A DNA stretch of 64,000 bases from Ramazzottius varieornatus (Eukaryota; Tardigrada; Eutardigrada; Parachela; Ramazzottiidae). Positions 24,631-39,600 of the stretch are shown piece after piece (within the stretch, counting starts at the first letter, position 1; every line of letters begins with the position of its first letter). A model generated the notes under the pieces. It searched no databases, had not been told where the DNA came from, and was given only the letters and a program-made list of their open reading frames with translations. The position numbers and the translations under genes are program-made. Where the stretch lies: positions 6,228,772-6,292,771 of the forward strand of contig BDGG01000002.1 in NCBI GenBank assembly GCA_001949185.1. Reading direction: 5' to 3'.

Positions 24631-27600
24631 GTTACGGTGATCACACACCTTGTCACGTCTTCGCCCAGTTCGTTCAAGGCTCTAAAATATGACATTTTCC
24701 GTGTCGGATAGAAGTGAAACTGAAATGACCAGAAGGACGGCTGAAAACTTACCGTGCGACGTACTGACCGCTATCCTCGGCGTACACGTACAGAATGTCC
24801 AGAGCCACGTACCCAAAGTCATTTACCATCTTGAAACGATGTCCAGCTCGGAGTGGGATATTGTTGTGGTACCACTCGATCGTACAGTCGAACGGCTCGA
24901 CGCGGCAATCGAGGTGAATGGTGTTACCTGCAATTGATAAACTCAGTTACATCCCGAAAAAAATAATGAGGAATCTGGAAAGAAAGTTACCTTCAGTAGC
25001 TTGGACATTTTGAGTTAATTGGGTAGTGAAGCGAGGTGGAAACTTCTGCACTGGCTTTTCTTCCGCCATAGGCGCCGATGGCATTTCCAGCTCTCGAAGT
25101 CGTTGCATATTGGCGCCACCTGGTACTTGAGACTCCAGATAGATGGACTTCTGACTGTGAACAATCAAGTTGGTCTTTGTCTCAGCCACACCGACGGACG
25201 TTCTGGCCCGGCAGGTGATTTCTCCGGAATCTTCAACGGTGACACCGTTGATGTCCAGCACAACGAACCCAAAGTCATTAATGCTTCTGATACGCGAGCC
25301 CGTAACTATTGGTCTGCCATTCCGCATCCATTCGACCATGGCGTTTCTTGGTTCTATCCTGGCTTCGAAATGGGCGGTCTCGCCTTCGTTCAGTTCCATA
25401 CGGTGAGTTAACTGGCTTGTAAAACGAGGAAGCTCGTCGGGTTGCTCCACTGTGGTGTCTGGTAAAGGCTGGTTGGACATTTCCAGTTCTTGGATTTTCT
25501 GGAGACTGGCGGGTTGAGAAGAGTCGTAAACGACGCTCTTCGATGTGAGAACCTTCAAGTTGACGTCGGAACGAGCTTCGCCAAGCTCATTTCGAGCCAC
25601 ACACCTGTAAAATCAGGGAAGATGAAGATGTGCGGGCTTACTGCATCCTACATCAACTAACTCTTCGTTGGATTATTCAGTCTTTAAAGAACGAAAGTCG
25701 CAAAACGGAATCAGATCGGATAATGCATATTGGCGAGCCAAACCGAGTATTCCAAATTTCGAAATTGATCTAGTATTTCAAAGCGCTTCGTGCTTTCGGT
25801 TTTCGTGAGTCATTCAAATCAATGCTAGAATATCAGATCGCATGTTGTTTGGCTTCGGTTGAGTTGATAACTTGAGTTCTTACGTGTAGGTTCCGCTGTC
25901 GTGGCCTTTCACGGCGTTGATTTCCAGAATGACGAAGCCGAAATCGTTGATTCGGTTGAAGCGCGAACCCACGTCGACACTCTTGCCGTTGTGGTACCAA
26001 TCGATCTGCATGGTGTTGTCTCCCGATGGCTCCAACCGAAGCTCGAAATGCGCCATACTGTTCTCTGTGACTTCGACGTCGTGAGCTTGCGCGACGAACC
26101 GAGGTGGCTGGGTTGGTTTGGTCACTGTAGTATCCGCCACATACGTATGCATGGACGCACTCTCGATTTGCTGGATCTTCTGCATGGAACTGTCCCTCAT
26201 CTCCGCTGGTAGCTGCGACTCGAGGATTAGGCCCTTCTTTCCCTCGACCATTATGCTTGCGGTTGTCACTGCTTCACCGGCTTGATTGCGAGCCACGCAT
26301 GTGTATTCTCCTACAAAAAGCATTGATACTTCGTAAAGAAGGCTCAACTAATAAACAGCTAGACTACGGTGTAAATGCTTACCGGAGTCTTCCGCGTAGA
26401 CAGGCGAGATTTCAAAGACCACGAACCCAAAATCGTGGATGGTCTTCACCCGTGAACCATGGATGACAGGCTTACCATTGCGGTACCATTGGACAGTCAG
26501 GTTGGGGTCTTTGGCTGGTTCCAGAGTAGCTTGGAGATGAATGTTATCGCCTTCTTTGGCACCCGACACATTTTGTAGGGACGACGTGAAGCGCGGTGGT
26601 TGTGTTGGTCCGACTCCCAGTTGGGTCAGTGGAGCTGATGTCTCGTCGATGCCCATGCTGTTGTGGACCCTCACCGACACCATACCGAAGTCATCTCGGC
26701 GTGTGTACAGAACATCCAGGGCTATATACCCGAAATCGTTCGTTGTTTTACTGCGGCTTGCATCGAGCATTGGACGACCATTGATGAACCATTCGACCTT
26801 CATATCCACATCGTCTGTTGGTGTAATGCGTGTCTCGAAATGTGCCGGTTCGCCTTCGTTGACTGCCAAGGGACGCAGAGGTGCCAGGATCTTTGGCACC
26901 TGCTTGGGCTTGTCAGGGACGGAGGGACCAACAGGTCCAGTTGGTTCTTCGAGACGTCGAATCTTTTCCAAGCTTTCCGGATGTTGAGTATCCAGGAGGA
27001 TGCTACGCTTTCCTGGAATTACAAACAATAAGCTTCGTTGCTTGTGCGCTGTCGTATGTCTGAGTTCCTTTCATCTTACCGCTGCATTGGATGGTGCACA
27101 ATACGCGGTCTTCTCCATACTTGTTCCGTGCAATACACCTGTAAAACCACATGATAAAAACGAGCAGGTTCATTACGTCCTTGGTTTGAGGGTCAGTATG
27201 TTATGTCAAACAGCGGGAATATCTTTGAACAGACAATCGTTAATGTGTTGTAATGGCGCACGAATAGCATTCGTTTCTGAACGCAAACGTTTTCCGGTTG
27301 GCAAAAAATTCATGGAATGGACGAGCGAAGATCCAAAGCGGAGTTCGAAACTTACTAATCACCCCCAAAGAGATTTTCAACCTATCAAATTTATACCGTT
27401 TAATATAAACTTGCGACTAGGACAAAACTTACGTGTACTGTCCAGAGTCCTCTGTCTGGATACCGGAAATTTCAAGCACAATGAACCCAAAATCATTTAG
27501 CGTCTTGATTCTGGAGCCTAAAAGATCGACCAGCATGTAGAAAATGTGCGCCAGTAAGGTGTTGGTAAAAGGGAAAACAGGTGTTTGAGTTAACTGAGAG

Positions 27601-30600
27601 CTGAACTGAAACTTACTGGCAGGTAGTGGTTGGCCATTTTTTAGCCATATGATCTGCAGTGTCGAGTCGTTGGCAGGGGTGACATTACAGTGAAGATGAG
27701 CGATATCAGACTCTTTCAGGTTTAGATCTTTCGGCGCGGACGTAAAGTGAGGAGCCACACCGCTGTCATCATGTTGCAACATTTTCGACTCGCTTGTAAA
27801 CGTGGCGCCTTGTGCATTCTCCAGCTCGGCTATTCGTTGTAGTGCCGTGTCGGATGTTTGACTGGCGCTATACACAGACTTTGTTCCTAAACGGAAAATC
27901 GACTTTTGTGAGTATTTTACTTTTGACGAGAGTCCGTTCCGAAATCTGATCATACCTTGACATAACAGCCTGGCGCTGGTGAAAGCTTCTCCGTGCTTGT
28001 TGTAAGCACGAGCCATGTAGACACCTTTAAGGAAAAGAAGAGACGCAAAGGTGCTTTATTACAACCCTTCCGGAACGTTGTGTGGTTTACCTGAATCGAG
28101 CTCCGTGACTTGAGAGAGATCGAGAGCAACGAAGCCGAAGTCCTGGACTAACCGGGCACGGTTTGCTGCTTTCAGTGGAGCTCCGTTGTGGAACCATTCG
28201 ACCTTCATGGTAGGATCGCGACTTGGTTCTAGCCGACATTCGAAGTGCGCCGTGGTGTTTTCCTTGACGTCATCCTGGTTCCTCAGCGTGGTGACGAAGT
28301 GTGGCGGACCATAATCGACCTCTTGCTCTGGAGCAGGGACCTCTGGATGTTCCTCCAGTTGCCGGATACGCGGAAGACTTTCCGGGTGTAAAGTACCGAT
28401 CAACAAGGATGACTTGCGGACACATCGGACACTCGTGCTTGTCACCGCTTCCCCAGCCGCATTCACAGCTCTGAAATACCACATTGCTCGTCTCGGCTAG
28501 GACTAAGCTGAAATGACCAGAACGACGACTGACAACGTACCGACAGGTGTATAAACCTGAGTCTTCAGCGTTGGCAGCCTGAACGTCAAGGCCAACATGG
28601 CCAAAATTGTTCACATGAAGGAAACGCGAGCCGGTTCGTAAAGGTGCGTTGTTCAGGTACCACTCGACCTATAAGAAAGATATGGTCAACAACTTGACGG
28701 TCGCGGTTTCGGTTATTCATGTATTTTTTTATCGAGTCTGTTTATCAGAATTATGAAGGGCATATGATTGGTGACCGTGTAGAAGTATAAGAGTGCTAGC
28801 CCTGCAAGTACCTTCAGAGTTGGGTCGCCGACCGGTATCAACTGGCAGTGTAATCGGACTGGTTCTCCCTCCTGTATTTCAATGTTGCCTTGTAGGGGGA
28901 TCGTAAAGACAGGCTTGCCATACTTTGTTTCTATCTCTTCCCTCTGCGCAGGCGCAACGTTTTCGAGAGCTTGTAGTTTGGCTAACGCGTCGGGATGGGA
29001 CGTTCCTAGTAGCATCGATTCCGTTCCTAAAATTATCACCTGTTATTTCACTATGTGTATCAGACGCATGTATAATAATGGAAAGGCCCGAAAAAATTGC
29101 ATCTGGAGACCGTCAAGCGACCGTATTTGTAATCAGTTGATGAACTCGACCTTTGGAAAGGTATACATGTACACGTGTACCCTTCGTGAAGACTAACAAT
29201 AGACACGCCCTTCTGCCCTCCAGATTTTTGTTTGGCAGAAATCAGAATGATTTTCTTACTCCAGCTTTGCGCATCGTCATTGAATTGCTTCCGGGTTTGG
29301 TTTTGCATTGTACAGCAAGCACATAGAGATTAGTTTGTGGTCACCCGTAGAAAAGCGTAAGCAAGCGGACAAGTACGCGGAAGCCTTTAGAACAGTTAGA
29401 CAAGCGAACGTCACGTATGCGAGCAACATCTGACAGCGACAAGAGTTAACAGCGAAACACACATAACAAGCTCTTGATTAGTACCGACGGTCCACAAAGT
29501 TAACAAGCCTAATCATCATCTCCTTATACTTGGTCAACCACATTACGTCCTCCTTCTCAATCTGGTCAGGTGGCAATTGCCTTTTTCTTGAGTACCTGCT
29601 GGGCGCTCATTTGGTACGTACCCTTGACAAGAACGCTGCAAGTGGCCACCGCTTCGCCCAGCTCATTACGCGCAACGCAGGAGTACGTTCCATTATCTTG
29701 GGGCCTAACCCCGTTAATGTCCAAAGCCACAAATCCAAAGTCGTTCACCGTCAGGAAGCGAGACCCTGTGTCTACTGGCAGACCGTTATGCAGCCATTCG
29801 ACGGTACAACCTATGGGGATCAACCGGCTCTCCAGATGAACCTTGTCCCCTTCCATCACTTCATGGTTGCGCAGAGGCACAGTAAACATCGGTCTCTGCA
29901 TGGTTGGTCGATCGTCCAAGGCACCTGGCTTCGGGCTTTCGTAGTTTTCTAAGCCTTGAATCTTGTTCAGGCTGTTGGGATGCAGTGTCTCAGTCAGCAG
30001 AGACTTCTTGGCTGGAATTAAAATCAAAGTATTCAAATTTGTTATCGAGTACTTCGTTTCAGGTTATGTTTTACTTTGGACAGTGACTGAGGTGGATGTC
30101 ACATCAGATCCTTTGTCGTTGTAGGCCCGAACTTCATAAATTCCTGCGTCTTCCGGTCTCATGTCGGATATCGTCAAGGCCAGGTAGCCAAACTCATTGA
30201 TGAATCTGAATCGGCTTCCTTGTTGGACTGGTCGGCCGTTGACAAACCACTCGACTTTCGTCTTTGAGTCAACTCCTTCCACTTTGGCCTCGAAATGGGC
30301 GCTGTTACCTTCGGGTACCACTGACGGGTTCGCTCGTAGAGGATGGGTGAAATGTGGTGCGGTAGATGGCGCCTCTTGTTCAACTGCTCCCATGTGGCTT
30401 GCACTTCTCCAGGCTTCGAGCTGTTGAATCTTCTGCAGGCCTTCTGGATTTTGCGACTCGAACGAAATGAGTTTCGTACCTGCAAAAAAAAACCAAGAAT
30501 CAGGCTATTGCAAGCCGAACTGTATGTTTCAAACAACTGGAAGGCCGGGAGAACAGAACGCACGAGATCGATGTCCAGAGTGGCCCACTCTATCATTGGT

Positions 30601-33600
30601 TTAGGCCGAGAGCGTGCGCCAATTCGAATGACGACCTTGTGGTTCATCTGCCGGCCTCCCAATCGTACAAAACGAGTTGCGACCATATGGGTTAGGTTTT
30701 GTCTTATTGTTCACCTCTGACTACGAGGTCGGCAGCTTGTTCAATACGTCCCAGCGCGTTGCATGCCACCACACTGTACCGCCCATTATCTTCCGGTTGG
30801 GCACCCACAATGTGAAGAGCCACGTAACCGAAATCGTATGTGGTCTTGTATCGATGACTAGCTTTGAGCGGCACACCATCCTTTCGCCATTCGACTCGCA
30901 GCTTCGGATCGTTCACCGGCTCCAGCCTACATTCGAAGTGAGCTGGATTGTCTTCCGGGATATCCAAATTCTTCAGCGGGTTCAAGAAGCGTGGTGCCTG
31001 CGAGACCACGTCCTGGTCCGGAATGGGATACGGGCCTTTGTTGTCCTCCAAGCGCTGAATTTGACCCAGACTTTGCGGGTTGATTGACTGACTAAGGATG
31101 TTGGTTTCGCCTAAAACTTGTATCTGGCATGTCTGGACGGCTTCTCCGGCGGCATTTGTGGCCACCACGGTGTACAGCCCTGTGTCTCCAGTGTGGAGGT
31201 TGGAGATGTCCAGAGCTATGAAGCCGAAATCGTTCGTCATCTTTATACGAGAACTGTTCAGGAGTGGTCGGCCGTCTTTGAACCATTCGACTCGCTGGGA
31301 AGGTTCGCTGATGGGCGTTAGACGGGTCTCCAAATGAACAGCTGAGCCTTCCGCTAGGCCGAGCTGGTTGTGGAGTGGAGTTCGGAACTGTGGTCGTTCT
31401 ACTTGAGGGGTGAGTTCATGGGTGGAGGTAGCTCGTTTGCTCTCCAGACGTTGCAGTTCGTGAAGTCGTTCAGGGTTGTCGGTCCCCAGGAGCATTGAAG
31501 CCTCGGTCAAAACAGACAGGTTGGTTTCAGACTGTATCTGACCAGCCTTGTTCTTTATGACGCAGCTGAAACAAAAGCTCAATTTGGTAAAACCAGACGA
31601 ATAAACCGGAAAAAAAGCGAACTATTCTTACATCCATTGGCCTTCATCATCTGGTCGGACGCCGATGATGTCCAGCGCGACATACCCGAAATCGCATACG
31701 GTTCTTATGCGCGAACTAGCTTTCATCTCTTGGCCATTGTGATACCAGGTGACAGAAATTCCGTCCGCTGGCTGAATTTGGCATTCAAAGTGGGCATTTT
31801 TCGTCTCGGGAACAGTCTGATCAGGTTTCAGAGGTCGCAGCATCTTCGGTGGCGCAACAGGTGGCGCTGTGTCGCGCGGCTTTGTGTCTCGGTTCCTCCA
31901 GTCCTCCAGCTGCTTGATATTATCCAGGTTGGCTGCTGTGGACGATTCGTAGGAGATCTTCTGTTCGCCCTGTACGACGATTTGAGAACTCACTGCAGCC
32001 TCCCCTGCGGCATTGATGGCACGAACCATGTAGAAGCCACTATCCTCCGGGTAACAATGGTCAATATCTAGCGCCACATGGCCCCAGTCATTTGTGGTCT
32101 TGATGCGAGCACCAGCAGGAAGTGGAACTCCGTCTTTGTACCACAGGACTGACAGGGAAGAATCACCAACTGGGATCATTCGAGTCTCCAGGTGGATATG
32201 GGTACCCTGCTTTGTCGCGATGTTCTGTAAAGGCTGTGTGAACATGGGAGCTTGAGCTGGTGGTCCGACAGGTTGCAGCGGAGCTTGTTGTTGGATATTA
32301 GCCGATGTGGTTGTCTTAGTGGTCGAAATCTGGCGATCGAGTCTCATGGTCGAGTCGGCAAAGGCCGGCTTCTGTTGTGGAACAGGCTGCGGCGCCGGTA
32401 TGCAGTGTAGCGTCGTTGAGGTGAAGGCTTCGCCGGCTGCATTTGCGACCCTCAGTGTGTAAACCCCTACAACGTAAAGTTTTTAGGGTCACTACCGGGT
32501 AAGCATAACAAGAACTGGCATATGAGGCAGCAGGTCTCGTTCTCTCGTAAGAGTGTCCTAGTTTTAGGAGGTTGTGGTAAAAAAACACATTCGAGAAAAT
32601 TACCGGAGTCCTCTGGATATACAGTCAAAATGTCAATGGACGCGTAACCTTCCGCAAAAGATGTTCGTACTCGGTGATCTAAAAATGATGGAAGCGATGG
32701 GATAAACTGTTATCAAGAGCCATTTCACACGATATTGCCTACCGCTGATGATCGGTTTGCCGTTCTTCGTCCAAGTAAACTGCAAGTCTTGACCTTGCGC
32801 AGGTTCCGCTCGTACTTCCATGCGTAAGCGCGATCCTTCAATTACGTTGTAATCCGACTCCAGGTGGCGCATGAAAGTCGGTGCAGTCAGGATGGTATTG
32901 ACATTCGTTCGATAGGTGTTTTGTTGAGTGTGGTTCTGATTTTGGAAGTTGTTGTAGGACGTAGCGGACGAAGTGCTAGTCTGCCGCTGGATCACATTTT
33001 GGAAAGAGCTCGTTGTGCTGGCCGAGTTCGTGTAAGATGGAGAAGGGCCAGTCGGGCCTCGTTGCACTTCCGGTTGCACATGCAGTGTGGCGGTGCTTCG
33101 AGCCTCGCCGGCGCCATTGGAAGCCTTGACCACATACACTCCTGCGAACGCACAACTTTATTTACACTTAAAACTTAGAACTTAAACTTAATTCCAATAC
33201 TGCTTTCGAAAAGACATGAGACGTGAGCGAATGAACTGCATCAGAACATTGTGTTAAGCGGCGCACATCTCTGTTGTTATAAGCTGAAAGTGTGCGCCAC
33301 TTGGGAGAACGTTCTGGTTCAAGTCACATGCCCACGTTCACAGATGGTTGAAAACGAAGAACCCACCTGCATCTTCCGTTCGAAGATTCTTTATAGTCAG
33401 TACAGCTCGACCAAACATGTACTTCATATCGAACCGCTCGCCTGCAAGTAAGGTTTACCGTTTGGAAATCGTAGAAAAATTCGCCGAAGTGTTTCAGTAC
33501 TTACTCAGCTGGATTGCTTGTCCATTGCGGAACCATTCTACTCTCATCAGCTGGTCGTCGGCTGGTTCAATCTGGGCTTCGAAGACGGCCACCGAGTTTT

Positions 33601-36600
33601 CCCGGGCTCCATCAATGTTCTTTAGTTGCCGGCTGAACTGAGGTTTGGTGAACAGCTGTGGCTTTTGAACCTTCTGTGGGATGACGACAGGCATGGTTTG
33701 TACCGCGGAGAACTGGTTGGTATTAACGAGCGGCTGACGAGGATGAACATGCAGTGTCGCCGTCGTGACAGCTTCTCCCGCTGCATTTATAGCTCGGATA
33801 GTATAAACGCCTTTATCTTCTTGCCGCAAGCTAATTATATCCAAACTGACGAAGCCAAAGTTGTTCGAGAAGATGTGGCGTGAGTCTGAAGAACCAACGA
33901 GTGACTACACTGTTTATGTAATGATTAATCAAGCACACAAAGCTGCCCGCGTTTACTTTCCCAAACTATTTTTAAGCCTGGGATCCTTCTTTCGTACCTT
34001 CTTGCAATCTGACACCGTTCTTGTACCATTCCACTCGAAGTGTGCCGTCTCCAATGGGGATCAAGCAGCTCTCGAAGCGGGCTCTTTCCCCTTCGTACAG
34101 CTCCAGGTCGTTGAGAAGGGTGGTGAAAGCCGGCTTTTCGTTGGATACGTCCACCGGCGCAGATGACACGTATGACGGTGGAGGAGGTGCTGGACGGGAA
34201 AACGGCCGCAGGTACACCAGCTCCGGTTGTGGCTCGGGTTCTGCCTGCTTCCGGCCAACGCGCGGTACGAAGAATCCACCGGGGTTTACCAGGTCACGAG
34301 GAGGAGCTACATGAGGGAGCAAAAAACCAAACCGCTGAAATTTGTGTTTCGAATAATTGATTTGCCGATTGAACTTACCTCCCACGGCAAGTTTGGCCTT
34401 TGTAACTGTAGTTCCAGCAGAATTACGAGCGTGACACTGATACCTGAAAATCAGCGGTGCAACTGTATTGTCTGAAGAGTTGTCAAAGTCTGCGCCGCTC
34501 ACCAGTCTGAGTCGTCCACAGTGACGTTGTCGATATTCAGCGTCGATGCGCCATTATGAGTGTCGATTTTATACCGGTCTCCAGAAAAGATTTCCCGCGC
34601 ACCTTTGTGCCATGTCATGGTGGGAGCAGGCATTCCAACAGCTCGAGCTTGAAAAGTCACGCTCTCCCCTTGGTGAGCCTGCTTATTGACCAGCTTTTGG
34701 ACGAAACTCGGAGCCGTCATTTTATCCGAAGGCTCCACCGCGATGTTGACAGTCAGGTACACTTCCCCAGAAATATTCTTAGCCACACAAACGTATTGAC
34801 CTGTGTCCTCCACACTTGGGTTCGTGATCATCAACGCATGTCCACCGCCTTCGTTCACCAACAACTACAAAAACGATTTACGCTTTGAACAAAACATCGA
34901 ATGCTCTATTCGTTAGTTCAATTATGATTTACAGTACCTTATGTGTCCAGTCATCCACCACTTCACCTCCATTTTTGTACCATTTCACTTCTGGATAAGG
35001 TCGTCCAGACACCCGGCAGTCCAGCCGAACTAACTGGCCTTCGCGCACATACGCATCGCTGGGAACAGACACAAATCTGGGCGACATGCTCTTGTCGTAA
35101 GTTTCATCCTCTACTTGACCACCGCGGGAACCATTCGACATTTCGCGCGGCCGGGAGCCACCTCTCATGCCTTGCGCCATTCCGTCGGAGTTCCTGTCGA
35201 AAACAGAAAACAAACTTTCTAATGTGAAGGGAAACCGTACGTGAGCGAAGAGCCTGTTTCTGCCTTCTGGTGTTGTACTCACTGACGACTTAGGCTACGT
35301 CGTTGCTTTTCCTCCACAGTAACGGTCGCAGAACAAGAGTCCTGACCAACGGGGTTCTCCGCCACGAGGGTATAGTTTCCGCTGTCCTCTCGCAAGACCA
35401 TCCGAATGGTTAGCCCAACGTGATCGCCATCTTGGTAGAAAGCATGGCGTTGCGAAGACGAAGGAAGTAAGCTTCCGTTTTTCAACCAGGTGACCTAAAC
35501 AGCAGGAACATTCACCGGGCAAAGTTTTTAGGAAAGGAGACTAATAACTTACCACTGGTAGAGGGTTCCCGGTAACACGGGCATGCAGCTGAGCTTCGCC
35601 ACCTTCGAAAGCCCGAGTAGGTGCTAGGATCTGTAAAAAGCGCGGCGGCTCCATGCCGGACGGTGCCCAGCCGTTCATGTTGATGTCTTCGCCTACAGAC
35701 TCCGAAGGCTGATGGACATCCAGTAGGTGTTCCGGTCCCAGGGACGCTCCACGGAATGGACGCTGAACTGGGCGCGGAGTCAATGGACTGTATATTCCAG
35801 CACTTTCGCCAAACTCTACATCACTGTGATCCGACACTGCACCACGATATGCGATATTGGATGACTGGATCTTTGGCTTCTTGGGTCGTGTCTCTTGCTC
35901 GAACGGTGCTGACGGTGACTGTGATGTCTTGGGAGTTATTTTTGGCCCGCTTGGTCCGGAAGCAGGAGCGGAAGCTGTCAAAAAATTACACAATCAACGA
36001 TGGCTGGTGTTAGTGAATTTTCCATTAGCATCCTCAGTCTTCCCGAAAGGCAGACAGTTTGTATCAGACAGTTTAGACGGTTAATTAGCCGAAACACTAT
36101 ATTGTACTGTCGAGCTGATTATGTCTGTTAATTTACAGAGGCAGTAAGACCGAATAACAAGGACCATATTCATGCATCTTTTACTCTTACTACGAGTACG
36201 GTTAGTTTACTCGATCGCGTTATTGTGGAACCTTTACCTGATCAGGCCGAAGAAATTTTCAACCAGTATAAATTACCGGTGCTTGGTTAGAATATGTCAG
36301 ACAGTGAACGCGCATGCTTTCTCGTAGGAGCAAGTTAGAAAGATGACGACGAAGAAGATATGCGCGAAGGGCAAGAAAGACCTTTCAGAACACTTCCGAC
36401 AGAAATCGGTAGGGACTCACGTTCAACAGTAACAAAGGTAGTAGTCCGCCGACTTCCTTGCGGAGAAACAATTTCACAGGTGTACTCCCCACTATCCTCA
36501 GGGTAAACGTCCGGGATGGTCAGTGTACAAACTCCATGAGTAACCTTCTGTTGGTAGTCCCGGCTGGGTGTGATCTTGATGTCATTGCGGTACCAATTGA

Positions 36601-39600
36601 CGCTGAGCGGTTCACTTGCATCCACTGCGCATTGCAGCACAACACGGCTCCGTTCGTTGGTGAGTATCGGACTAAGCTCCCGCACAAAGTGTGGCACCGC
36701 CGACGACGCCTGTTGCTTCGGTCTCAGCTTTTGCGGTACAACCGGCGGCTCGAAGAAGGCCTCTTCCACAGGCGCTTCACGGATAAACTGGTTCGGTTCA
36801 AGTACCACCAAGTCGGCTATACAAATGCCCTCACCCGCTGTATTCACAGCACGGACCTTGATTTTGCCCGTATCGTTGGGGTTGACTGCGGGGATAGTCA
36901 ACTGGTGCAAGTCGCCTCTTTGTACGATAAGGGTTCGGGGCGACTGCTGAAGCGCCACGTTCTCATGGTACCACGTTACCGTCGGTTCGGGTACGCCGAT
37001 GACTTGAACTTCAAAGAGGGCTGGTTCGCCAGGCCGAACTCCTTTCGAGCACAACTTTCGCGGGAAAGAGGGCGGGCAAGTCTCACTAGGCACGTTGGGC
37101 TGTGTAACGCGATGGGCTGAAAATACAAGGAGGAATAGTGGAAGGTCGTACAAAGAAGACGCAATACCGAGTAACGATGACAGAGGAGTAGACGCTGTAA
37201 TAGCAGACAAAAAAAGCACAGTCCTATTTTGGTCAGCGTGTATACACGTTTGTATCCGTTAGGCTACTTGAAGCTCAACTCGAGAAGCGCCAAGCTCGAC
37301 GTCTGCCTTGCAAACCTATGCTGGCGGATCGTCTGAGCTCTGCTGAGGCTCCACGCATTCTCCAACAGCAGGATTAGCAATTGATACCAGATGGCTCTGT
37401 CGCCGATATGCTTAATCCGCCATAAACGAACGACTTTGACTAAAAGGCCGCTTTCGCCTCAAGTGAGATTGAAACGACCTATTCCTCAATAAAGTCAGAA
37501 GCACCCGCACACTTCTACCTTCCTTTTTAGATAACCGCAATATTCAGTATATAGGGATGATGAAGGTGTGAATGACATGTTCATTGATGATCATTCTTGA
37601 AGTATATAATCCTATGTTTTTCTTTATGGATGTTTTCTGTATCCGACCTTAGAGAATTACGGTTCTTACCGGGTTTGCCTGTGACGTCTGGTGCTCTAGT
37701 CGGAAACTTTTCCTGCTTGAAGGGCGCCGTCTGCGGTTGGAGCTTTGGTACGAAGACCGGCTGAGACGGCTGTGTGTTCCACTGAGCACCTGGTATCCTT
37801 ATCTCTTGTTGGGTGGCGTATTCCTGACCAGGTACATACGGTCGTTCGTGGAACAGGTGCTGATCGGCATTAACATTCTGTCCAATCAAGGGCATCCCGA
37901 CAGGTCCAGACAACGAAAGGGCAACTGGCGTCGAAGCGGGCCGGACAGGCGAAGGCAAGCGTACAGGTGACGAAAACCTTTCTTGAGACCGTGGCCTCTC
38001 CGGAACAGGCGGCGGAGGGGAAGCGTGGTACTGTGGTGCGATGGTAGGCTGAACCATTGGCGGTACATTCCACTGGCCAGCAGGGACTCTTTGCTCCTGA
38101 TGGGAAACCTCAGGCACTGGTTTGGGTTGGTAAGGCTGTCCTGTTTGTGGCTTATTCATGATGTGCTGAGGAACCTGGCGCGAGTGTTGAAGGTCCGCTT
38201 GAACATGGTTCCATGGTCGGTACTCCAGTGGCTCTCCAGGTATATACGGACGCTCGTGGGTGAGGATTTCGTCGGTTTCGAGGTTCTGACCAATGTTTCG
38301 AAGATAGTCGGGTGTCGAAAGAGCTAGGTTCACGGGACCTTGGTCGGCAACAGGTGCCGGCTTCTTTGGTACGAATGGAGCGGGCTGAGGCACGGTCAGC
38401 GGCGCAGGCGCTGCAGGCTGGACCTGTGAGCAAAAAATGTTATCCTGAGCCTGGTTTTGCCGCGTCGAATGAACTTTTACCTTGTGCGTTGTGGTGACTT
38501 GCTCGTAGCGTTCGGTGACGCTCTGTCGCACCGGCTGTTCTGGCTGGGTCTTCAACGGGGTCACAGGCTGAGGCTGCGTTGAAACTGTTTTCGACAGCGG
38601 CTGAACTATGAGTTGGGCGGAGCAAGTGGCTTTGCCGAAAGGCGAGTCGGCCTGGCAAACGTAGTGCCCCGAGTCCTGAGGTTTTCCCTGAGGGATTATA
38701 AGGATCTGTCGCTGGCCTTCCGACTTGATGTCGTAGTCGTGGCTTGGTGTCAGAAGCATGCCATCTTTGAACCACTGGATTTTCGGTTGATCACCAGCAA
38801 TCACACAGGTGAATATGGCTGGTTGGCCTTGCTCGATTTTCTGGTCACGGAACAGCTCTACGAACTGTGGTGGATTACGAGAAACCACCAAAGGCTGGGT
38901 AGCTCCCTCAGTTTCCGAAGTTGCGAGGTCTGCCACCTGTTATACAAGACAAAACAGATGGAGCTATGGTTGTTAGAGGACTACTGTACTAGGTACGAGC
39001 TGATTTTGAACCGGAAGTAAAGAAAAACATTTTGAAAAATAGGGAAAAATTTCTCCACAACTTACTCTCAAGTTGCAGTAGCATTTCCCGATGCCAGCTT
39101 CATTCGTAGCTTGAATCTGAAAGACCCCCGCGTCTTCAGCAAAAACTTCGGGAATCTCCAGTACGCACTGGCCAGTCTTGTCGTCATAACGCGTCACGTA
39201 GTCGGCGTCGTCCGGTATCAATACTTCATCCTTGAACCACTTGATGGCAAGCGGTTTGGTTCCTACAGTGGGATCGAGTTAGCTATCCTTGGACTAAACG
39301 TCCCTAATAATTCTCTAAGAAGTTCACGACCGACCTTGCACGTTACAAATTAGCCGCAGCGTAGCTCCTTCTTCCACCGAATGGTCAACCAAGAGCTCAC
39401 TGAACCGCGGTGGTTCCAGCGTGGCTGATGGTTCTTCGTACCGATAAATCTTGGTCTCTTCCAGACGAACAATATCAGTACGCTCGTACTCGGGCACTTG
39501 TTGGGCGGCAGCCGTTGGTTGAGCGCTGGGGAGCTGACGCTCGTCGACCAGTGGAACCATAGGCACTTCCTGGTCGGTAGTCGAGCGCGTCTCGACCGTC

